Source of the DNA: an uncultured Clostridia bacterium
Lineage (GTDB): Bacteria > Bacillota > Clostridia > Oscillospirales > Ruminococcaceae
NCBI GenBank assembly: GCA_947381875.1
Contig: CANCXY010000050.1
Coordinates: forward strand, 1 to 16,138
Reading direction: 5' to 3'
Length of the DNA stretch: 16,138 nucleotides
Shown one piece after another: positions 6,716 to 10,880 of the stretch (the first letter of the stretch is position 1; each line of letters begins with the position of its first letter). The notes under the pieces were generated by a model, which had not been told where the DNA came from, searched no databases, and saw only the letters and a list, made by a program, of their open reading frames with translations. The position numbers and the translations under genes are program-made.

Positions 6716-8074
6716 TTACTCTGCGTCCGGTACGCCGTAATGGCATTCCGACTCGCCTGTGAACGGCTGTGCGCGCAGTTTCCATCGACCGTCCCGGTAC
6801 TGCCAGATGTGCGGGGAACGGAATCGGTCGGCCAGGTGCATGAAATAGTCCCGGTCCATTTTAGGCTGCTCGAACCACTCTTTGGCGCGCGGGAAATGCT
6901 TTTCGTCCAAGGAGAGGTAGTCCCATATCTCCTGTTCAAAGCGCGTGGGAAATTCGCCATCGTACCGCTTGCACAGCGCCACGCCCTCCTCGCGCGTGAT
7001 CTCCTCGTTGCGTATCTCCTGCGCGGCATCGTAGGTAGTGCGGCCCACGCCGTATTTGATATAGGTCGTATAGTAGAAGAAATCGTCGATTTTGTCGTCG
7101 ATAGAGTTGTATTTGGAATAGGTGCCTTGCGTGCGTTCGGGGCTGGGTTTGAATCCGCCATGCTCCACCGCATAATAATACGCGCCCTGCGGGTGCCATT
7201 TGAGGTAATAGCCCAGGTAGTGTACCTGAATATGGTTTTTCTCAATGTCGGAGGTGTCACTGGGCAAATAGAGGGCCAGGTCGGCGGGATCAAGGCCGAA
7301 ATCCTCCTTGAGCTGGCGGAGCGAAACGCCGCCCAGGTAGATGTTGTCCGGCGTGTTGGTGGCGAAGAAATGCTCGTCGCGCAGCGCTGATTCGTTATCC
7401 GCGATCGGGTTGCCGAATTCGGCCTCATTCTCGCCGTAAAACACAAGCGGGATGCCGAATTTCGCCGCCATCTTCGGGGCAAGCTGCTTCTGGCCGAGGA
7501 TGAATGCCTGGAACGGATGGAACAGGTTTTCGGTGGCAAGGCGCGTGAGGAGGCGGTGTGTCATGCCGTTGGGCGTACACAGGTAATTGTCAAAGCCCGC
7601 GTGGATCCACGCCTCGAAATTTTCCCAGCCCCAGGGCGTGTATATATGCGGGGCCCAGGTGACGGTGAGCGGGTGCATGCCGAACTTGTATTTCAGCATA
7701 TGCGCCGCGTAAAAGCTGTCCTTGCCACCGGAGCCGGGCACAAGGCAGTCGTAGCTGCCGTCTGTTTTGCGGAACCTGTCGCACAGCTCGCGGAGCTGGC
7801 GCTCGCGGTCGGCCCAGTCGATTTTGCCCGCCTTGTTGTGGCAGGCATGGCACGCGTCGCACACGCCGTCCTCCTGGATGTGCATGCTCTTTTTGACGCT
7901 GTGGATGGTGTGTTCAAACTCATAGCAGGAATTGGGCTTCTGGTTTGTCATCACACATTCTTTGCAAAATTGCACATGGCGCGGCAATCCATATTTTACC
8001 ACACGGGACTGTTCGGGGATATCGGGAGCGTAAAGGGCGTAGTCAATAGGGGTATAGCGGGGATAAGGCTGCAT
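6716..8074 (-). CDS. N-acetyl sugar amidotransferase (WbuX/WbpG family)
   Basis: The 452-aa cytoplasmic enzyme belongs to the PP-loop ATP pyrophosphatase amidotransferases that turn an N-acetyl group on a nucleotide sugar into an acetamidino group, using ammonia from HisH/HisF-type partners. The PP-loop SGGKDS is at 115-120. Two Cys pairs, Cys37/Cys40 (CKEC) and Cys72/Cys75 (CDAC), look like a zinc site. The start is ATG 8074 with AAAGGAG (8084-8090 on the plus strand) and a 9-nt spacer. The N-terminus carries about 35 residues before the usual CxxCVM motif, making it longer than the roughly 380 aa I would expect. It heads a three-gene operon and has a terminator-like hairpin in its leader. 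The sugar substrate is unknown; members serve O-antigen, pseudaminic- and legionaminic-type sugars. Confidence 0.9.
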   Translation of the reverse strand: MQPYPRYTPIDYALYAPDIPEQSRVVKYGLPRHVQFCKECVMTNQKPNSCYEFEHTIHSVKKSMHIQEDGVCDACHACHNKAGKIDWADRERQLRELCDRFRKTDGSYDCLVPGSGGKDSFYAAHMLKYKFGMHPLTVTWAPHIYTPWGWENFEAWIHAGFDNYLCTPNGMTHRLLTRLATENLFHPFQAFILGQKQLAPKMAAKFGIPLVFYGENEAEFGNPIADNESALRDEHFFATNTPDNIYLGGVSLRQLKEDFGLDPADLALYLPSDTSDIEKNHIQVHYLGYYLKWHPQGAYYYAVEHGGFKPSPERTQGTYSKYNSIDDKIDDFFYYTTYIKYGVGRTTYDAAQEIRNEEITREEGVALCKRYDGEFPTRFEQEIWDYLSLDEKHFPRAKEWFEQPKMDRDYFMHLADRFRSPHIWQYRDGRWKLRAQPFTGESECHYGVPDAE

Positions 8075-8095
8075 GACGATCTTCTCCTTTCACAC

Positions 8096-8127
8096 AAAAA
8101 ACCGCCCGGCGGTTGTCCTCCGGGCGG
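8096..8127 (-). promoter_or_regulatory. Terminator-like hairpin in the wbuX-type operon leader (candidate attenuator)
   Basis: On the minus strand an 8-bp GC stem (arms at 8120-8127 and 8102-8109, CCGCCCGG/CCGGGCGG, 10-nt loop) is followed at once by six T (8101-8096), the form of an intrinsic terminator. It ends 6 nt before the ribosome binding site. A promoter candidate lies just upstream (8151-8179), and no minus-strand gene is seen upstream for it to terminate, so it may attenuate the operon. No competing antiterminator fold was identified by eye. Confidence 0.55.
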
Positions 8128-8150
8128 CGTCTTTGCCGTCTGCGGATTCT

Positions 8151-8179
8151 ATTGTAGCACATTTTTCACGCTGCCGCAA
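8151..8179 (-). promoter_or_regulatory. Promoter candidate for the acetamidino-sugar operon
   Basis: Minus strand: -35 TTGCGG (8179-8174), 17-bp spacer, extended -10 TGC-TACAAT (-10 at 8156-8151). Transcription would start near 8144, giving a leader of about 70 nt that contains the terminator-like hairpin. Confidence 0.5.
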
Positions 8180-8197
8180 GATATTTTCGACAAACAC

Positions 8198-8225
8198 TTG
8201 ATTTTGCGTGCGGAATGTGTATAAT
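8198..8225 (+). promoter_or_regulatory. Promoter of tRNA-Leu
   Basis: -35 TTGATT (8198-8203), 16-bp spacer, perfect -10 TATAAT (8220-8225). The tRNA begins 30 nt further on. Confidence 0.75.
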
Positions 8226-8254
8226 AGATAAAGTACAGAGACGATACCCGACGC

Positions 8255-8340
8255 GCCGGTGTGTCGGAATGGTAGACGAGGCAGACTCAAAATCTGTTGT
8301 CCGCAAGGATGTGTGGGTTCGAGTCCCACCACCGGCACCA
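8255..8340 (+). tRNA. tRNA-Leu (anticodon CAA)
   Basis: An 86-nt class II tRNA with encoded CCA. The acceptor stem pairs GCCGGTG (8255-8261) with CACCGGC (8330-8336), followed by discriminator A and CCA (8338-8340). The anticodon stem GCAGA/TCTGT encloses the loop CTCAAAA, giving anticodon CAA, which reads UUG. A long variable arm follows, as expected for Leu, and the T loop has GGTTCGAGTCC. Phage-like genes begin after it, so its 3' end is the likely integration site. Confidence 0.97.
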
Positions 8341-8342
8341 CG

Positions 8343-8385
8343 AAAAAGCCGCCCTATATCTGATTTTAGGGGCGGTTTTTCTTTT
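8343..8385 (+). terminator. Terminator of tRNA-Leu
   Basis: Arms CCGCCC (8349-8354) and GGGCGG (8370-8375) around a 15-nt loop, preceded by an A-run and followed by TTTTTCTTTT. It starts directly after the CCA end. Confidence 0.8.
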
Positions 8386-8388
8386 GCA

Positions 8389-8412
8389 ATAACACACTTT
8401 ATAACACACTTT
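8389..8412. repeat. Tandem 12-bp direct repeat near the att site
   Basis: ATAACACACTTT occurs twice head to tail (8389-8400, 8401-8412). A looser relative, TTACACACCTTTT, follows from about 8418. It lies about 50 bp inside the element end and may be a recombinase arm-binding site. Confidence 0.55.
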
Positions 8413-8435
8413 AGGTTTTACACACCTTTTCGCCC

Positions 8436-8477
8436 CAAAAACGATGCCCCGCTTTGTGTTCATCGTGCAAAGCGGGG
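8436..8477 (-). terminator. Candidate terminator of the leftward early operon
   Basis: A perfect 10-bp stem, CCCCGCTTTG (8447-8456) with CAAAGCGGGG (8468-8477), loop 11 nt. On the minus strand it is followed after five bases by TTTTT (8442-8436 region). It is about 240 bp beyond the last leftward gene (zinc ribbon), and would stop transcription before the tRNA. On the plus strand the tail is TTCTGGTTTT, less typical. Confidence 0.5.
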
Positions 8478-8591
8478 TTCTGGTTTTGGCGCGAGAAATT
8501 TTCATAGTGACGGCGTGAACCTCAGAGCGGCGAAGGGGGAGGGGGATAGGCCCCCTCCCGATGGGGCCTCTATCGGAATGTCATTTTCTGG

Positions 8592-8675
8592 TTTGTAGGT
8601 TTTTGTAGGTTTTTGATTTCAACATTTTTCAACATCCGCCATCTATCGCAAATTGTTTTCAGGTTTTTTCAGGTT
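8592..8675. repeat. Three pairs of direct repeats, each with a 10-bp period
   Basis: TTTGTAGGTT at 8592 and 8602; TTTCAACAT at 8617 and 8627; TTTTCAGGTT at 8656 and 8666. Each pair repeats after exactly one helical turn. They sit 250-335 bp from the tRNA end in the gene-free stretch 8341-8714, which otherwise holds the tRNA terminator, the 12-bp tandem repeat, the hairpin at 8447-8477 and a GC-rich purine/pyrimidine palindrome around 8535-8562. Integrase or excisionase arm sites are the best guess. Confidence 0.6.
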
Positions 8676-8714
8676 CCTCGCCGATGCTGTACGCTGTCTT
8701 AATAGCTTTTTCCC

Positions 8715-8912
8715 TTATGCCTCCGCTTTGCTCTCATGGACAATCGTCCCGCACTGTCTGCAATAAATGGACGTGCCGTAAAGGTCAAGCTGCCCATCGG
8801 CCGCCATGTCGGCAAGGTCGATAGGGAATTCCTTCCCACAGCGCGGGCATTGCGTGTAAACGTTGTCGGCTTCAATCGCGAGCTTCTTTCCCTTGTGCTT
8901 CAGGTAAAACAT
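8715..8912 (-). CDS. Small zinc-ribbon protein
   Basis: A 65-aa protein with two knuckles, CPRCG (Cys22, Cys25) and CRQC (Cys51, Cys54), which should bind one zinc. The start is ATG 8912; a GTG three codons earlier abuts its Shine-Dalgarno sequence and is less likely. The AAAGGGGG site with an 8-nt spacer is embedded in the end of the sigma-factor gene, which it overlaps by 41 nt, so the two are translated from one mRNA and probably coupled. Pairing with the sigma-like factor suggests a role in transcription, but this is inference. It is the last leftward gene before the tRNA. Confidence 0.75.
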   Translation of the reverse strand: MFYLKHKGKKLAIEADNVYTQCPRCGKEFPIDLADMAADGQLDLYGTSIYCRQCGTIVHESKAEA

Positions 8913-9726
8913 CCTTTCCACCCCCTTTCCAGTTCCTATACACCCCCAGCAGCCCCCAGCGCTCCAAATCCTCTATGATGCGTTCCTGCGCGCTGCCGCC
9001 GCTTTTCCATGCGGAAAAACCTGTTCCCTGGTACGCATGGCGGCTGATGATCTCCTCGCGGTACTGCTCCAGACGGTGGCGGTTCCCAGGGCCGCGCATA
9101 TGGCGAAGCCCGTTGTGCTCCATCTGGCCGACGTAGGAGACGGAAACGCCCCGTTCGGCGGCAATATCGCCCTGTGTGCGGCCGTCGTAATACCGCGCCC
9201 GGATGGTGGACGCCTCGTGCGGCGGGATAGCGGCCAGGCATTCATCAAGCGCACTGTGAAGCTGCTGGATGAATATCCGTTCCTCGGCCTGGGCGAACGG
9301 CTGCAAAGCGGAGCTGTCCGGGACGGTATCGGCGAAGGCCAGGCCGTCCGGCTCGTCGGGGGAGAGGGGGCGGTCGAGGCTGTCCGCGAGGGGGAGAGGG
9401 TCGAGGCGCTGCCGCTGTGTGCGCAAGCCGAGTATGGTAAAGAACATGCTTTTCATGGCATACGGCAGGAACGTTGTAAACGCGCCCCGCTTTGGGTCGT
9501 GCAGCGTCGCCGCCTGCTCAATGGCGAAGTAGCTTTCCTGTTCCAGATCTTCAAAGGTCACGCCTGACGCCGCCATGCGCGCCCGGCTGCCAGGGCTTGC
9601 CGTGAGCCTGCGCAGCAGGATTGCCAGCAGGCCCCGGTTCCGCTCATAGAGCGCCGCCAGCGCGTCGCGGTCGCCCGCTTTGACGCGCCTGACAAGCGCC
9701 TCATTCGTTTCTTTGTCTGTACACAT
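8872..9726 (-). CDS. Sigma-70-family RNA polymerase sigma factor carried by the element
   Basis: The 284-aa protein has a region 2-like segment (about 10-100), including FEDLEQESYFAIEQA and the aromatic-rich FTTFLPYAMKSMFF, and a region 4-like helix-turn-helix (about 160-212) with IPPHEASTIRARYYDGRTQ and a recognition helix near VSVSYVGQMEHNG. It lacks region 1 and most of region 3, as in ECF-like or phage-encoded sigma factors, and has an unusual tail (213-284) that overlaps the zinc-ribbon gene. ATG 9726 has GGGAGGG with an 8-nt spacer, but that site is inside a hairpin (9731-9775). It may direct RNA polymerase to late or transfer genes of the element outside the window. Whether it is a true sigma or a sigma-like activator is undecided. 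Confidence 0.8.
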   Translation of the reverse strand: MCTDKETNEALVRRVKAGDRDALAALYERNRGLLAILLRRLTASPGSRARMAASGVTFEDLEQESYFAIEQAATLHDPKRGAFTTFLPYAMKSMFFTILGLRTQRQRLDPLPLADSLDRPLSPDEPDGLAFADTVPDSSALQPFAQAEERIFIQQLHSALDECLAAIPPHEASTIRARYYDGRTQGDIAAERGVSVSYVGQMEHNGLRHMRGPGNRHRLEQYREEIISRHAYQGTGFSAWKSGGSAQERIIEDLERWGLLGVYRNWKGGGKDVLPEAQGKEARD

Positions 9727-9730
9727 TGCG

Positions 9731-9775
9731 CCGCCCTCCCTGCGTGTGGTATAATGTCCTTGCAGGGAGGGGCGG
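9731..9775 (-). promoter_or_regulatory. Hairpin burying the sigma-factor ribosome binding site
   Basis: Arms 9731-9743 and 9762-9775 pair over 13 bp with one bulged G; loop 18 nt. On the minus-strand mRNA the second arm is GCAGGGAGGGCGG, which contains the GGGAGG Shine-Dalgarno sequence of the sigma gene. On the plus strand the same structure is followed by TTTTT (9776-9780), so it could also terminate antisense transcription. The loop contains TATAAT on the plus strand, but no plus gene follows. Confidence 0.6.
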
Positions 9776-9803
9776 TTTTTGAGGGTGCCAAAGTGGGGGA
9801 CTA

Positions 9804-9980
9804 TTATGAGATTTCTTCGATAAGCGCGGTCAGTTCGCTCATCAAATGCGTTGCCACATAAAGCAAACCCATATAAGCATCTTCGCCATATTCGCTGCCG
9901 TTGCTGATTGCGATAGAAATAATGGCGTCAATACCACTGCGCAGGTTGTTCAGTTCTTCAGCCATCACTTTTCGGCCCAT
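9804..9980 (-). CDS. Small helical protein of unknown function (58 aa)
   Basis: A 58-aa, mostly helical protein of unknown role. It resembles in length and pattern the 63-aa protein at 12928-13119: both have an N-terminal helix, an IAIS/VAIS core, a polar break and a second long helix ending in LTAL/LSAML. ATG 9980 is chosen because an 18-nt stretch identical to that before the zinc-ribbon gene supplies GGGGG with a 9-nt spacer. An alternative ATG at 9965 overlaps the upstream stop codon as TGATG. It overlaps the 37-aa gene by 16 nt. Confidence 0.65.
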   Translation of the reverse strand: MGRKVMAEELNNLRSGIDAIISIAISNGSEYGEDAYMGLLYVATHLMSELTALIEEIS

Positions 9981-10078
9981 TCCTTTCCACCCCCTTTCAC
10001 GTCGGAGAGAAAGCCCACGGCGGTGGACACCACGCCCAGCAGGAACCCGAAAACGATTGCCGCGATATATGTACCCAT
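9965..10078 (-). CDS. Small single-span membrane protein (37 aa)
   Basis: The 37-aa product begins MGTYIAAIVFGFLLGVVSTA, one hydrophobic helix (about 5-24), then a short charged tail ending EWAEK. ATG 10078 follows GGAGG with an 8-nt spacer. Its end contains the Shine-Dalgarno sequence of the next gene, giving a KGGGK coding signature like that at the end of the sigma factor. Function unknown; a phage-type small membrane protein is plausible. Confidence 0.6.
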   Translation of the reverse strand: MGTYIAAIVFGFLLGVVSTAVGFLSDVKGGGKEWAEK

Positions 10079-10101
10079 TGAAAAATCCTCCATTTCCCTG
10101 T

Positions 10102-10133
10102 GCCGCTTTGCGTGTTACCGCGCGCAAAGCGGC
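10102..10133. repeat. 11-bp inverted repeat within the leftward operon
   Basis: GCCGCTTTGCG (10102-10112) and CGCAAAGCGGC (10123-10133) pair perfectly over a 10-nt loop, followed by TTTT on the plus strand. On the minus strand it separates the HTH gene at 10149 from the 37-aa gene without a U-run, so it may tune read-through or mRNA decay. Its CGCTTTGC core resembles the hairpin at 8447-8477. Confidence 0.55.
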
Positions 10134-10148
10134 TTTTCCTTTGTGCGG

Positions 10149-10364
10149 TCATGTGCCCTCCATGAAATAATCCAGCCACTGGGCGCGGTCGATATGGAGC
10201 AGCGTGCCGATCTTCCGCATATCCTCGGTATCGAACGGCTGGTGCCCGTTCATGCGGCGGGTGATATAGGTGTTCCCTTTTCCTGTCTCACGCGCAAGAT
10301 CCGCCTGCGTGACCTCGGCCTCATACATGGCCGCTTTCAGCTTTGCAAATTTCCTTCTTGCCAT
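10149..10364 (-). CDS. Small helix-turn-helix (Cro/XRE-like) protein
   Basis: A 71-aa protein with an XRE-like helix-turn-helix at about 18-50: VTQADLARETGKGNTYITRR, followed by DTEDMRKIGTLLHI. It should bind DNA as a small repressor or activator. ATG 10364 has GGAGG with a 9-nt spacer. It overlaps the upstream cysteine-rich gene by 28 nt, in one leftward operon. It is distinct from the Cro-like gene at the immunity region and its targets are unknown. Confidence 0.78.
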   Translation of the reverse strand: MARRKFAKLKAAMYEAEVTQADLARETGKGNTYITRRMNGHQPFDTEDMRKIGTLLHIDRAQWLDYFMEGT

Positions 10365-10519
10365 TGCCTTTTTCCTCCTTCCGGGAATGTCCCCGTATTT
10401 TCGGGTCTTCCCTCTGTGTTTTCGGTGGTATGCGGTCGAATGCGTTCACACCGCTGGCAGTCGCAGCGCTCCCCAGGGTCGAGTGCGGCGCCGCAAAGCG
10501 GGCAGATGCGGTACATCAT
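10337..10519 (-). CDS. Small cysteine-rich zinc-binding protein (60 aa)
   Basis: The 60-aa protein begins MMYRICPLCGAALDPGERCD and has CxxC pairs (CPLC, then CDC and CQRC) in its first 25 residues, suggesting a zinc finger, followed by a polar disordered tail. Its start overlaps the stop of the gene before it as ATGA (10516-10519), and its end overlaps the HTH gene by 28 nt. Such interlocking indicates real genes in one operon. Function unknown. Confidence 0.6.
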   Translation of the reverse strand: MMYRICPLCGAALDPGERCDCQRCERIRPHTTENTEGRPENTGTFPEGGKRQWQEGNLQS

Positions 10520-10692
10520 GTACGGTCAGCCCCCTTTGCCTGTTTGAGGCCATCCGGCTCCAGAATAAGCACAGTGTCGGCCTGCTCGGCCAAAAGCGTC
10601 AGCAGGCACCCGCCCTCCGGCCTGTCGTGGAATCGGTCGGGGCAGTCCCGCTCGCATGGCTGCCCGTCTATCGGGCATGTTACAATTTGCAT
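10516..10692 (-). CDS. Small cysteine-containing protein (58 aa)
   Basis: A 58-aa protein of unknown function with Cys6, Cys13, Cys17 and Cys29 (TCPIDGQPCERDCPDRF), a possible metal site, then a short hydrophobic beta or helical stretch (LLTLLAEQADTVLILEPDG). ATG 10692 has AAAGGAG with a 6-nt spacer; an in-frame GTG at 10722 has a poorer site. It lies just leftward of the iteron array and overlaps the next gene by 4 nt. Confidence 0.6.
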   Translation of the reverse strand: MQIVTCPIDGQPCERDCPDRFHDRPEGGCLLTLLAEQADTVLILEPDGLKQAKGADRT

Positions 10693-10754
10693 TTTCGGCT
10701 CCTTTCCGGCGAACATCTCCACAAGGGTGACGCTTCGCCTTGCACAAAATAACT

Positions 10755-10820
10755 GTCATCTTCGTCACCCAGCGTCACCTTTTGGGTGACAGCGGGTGAC
10801 AGTGGGTGACGATAGGTGAC
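10755..10820. repeat. Iteron-like array of GTGAC units with a 10-bp period (candidate origin)
   Basis: Direct units ending in GTGAC stop at 10790, 10800, 10810 and 10820 (GGGTGAC three times, then AGGTGAC). Two inverted units (GTCACC) begin at 10764 and 10774, and a degenerate one (GTCATC) at 10755. The two groups face each other across TTTT as a larger inverted repeat. A decayed copy may follow at 10824-10830. The array lies just after the primase-helicase gene, where phage and plasmid origins often sit; use as an initiator binding site is inferred. Confidence 0.65.
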
Positions 10821-10849
10821 AGTAGTGTACGAAATGTACGTTGTTTTTT

Positions 10850-10872
10850 GTATACGCGCGCGTGCGCGCGCG
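10850..10872. other. Alternating purine-pyrimidine tract (Z-DNA-prone)
   Basis: From 10850 to 10872 purines and pyrimidines alternate without a break: GTATAC then a run of CG dinucleotides interrupted by one TG. It starts 30 bp from the iteron array, next to a T-run (10844-10849), and ends 8 bp before the primase-helicase stop. It may favour duplex opening at an origin or form a hairpin after the gene. Confidence 0.6.
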
Positions 10873-10880
10873 AGGTTTGT

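Noticed and set aside
5938..7539. Fusion of the HisF-like protein with a 279-residue N-terminal extension
   Set aside because: The extension is an out-of-frame reading of the amidotransferase gene; a TTG start with a ribosome binding site precedes the HisF N-terminus.
6656..8224. Two plus-strand open frames opposite the amidotransferase
   Set aside because: Antisense shadows of a gene with clear PP-loop and cysteine motifs.
8090..8341. Minus-strand open frame across the tRNA-Leu gene
   Set aside because: It is the complement of the tRNA and its promoter.
10526..10768. 80-codon minus-strand frame beginning in the iteron array
   Set aside because: It overlaps the 58-aa gene in another frame, lacks a convincing ribosome binding site and turns Arg/Gly-rich.
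10755..10820. CRISPR array
   Set aside because: The repeated units are 7-10 bp without spacers and are phased like protein-binding iterons; no cas gene is present.
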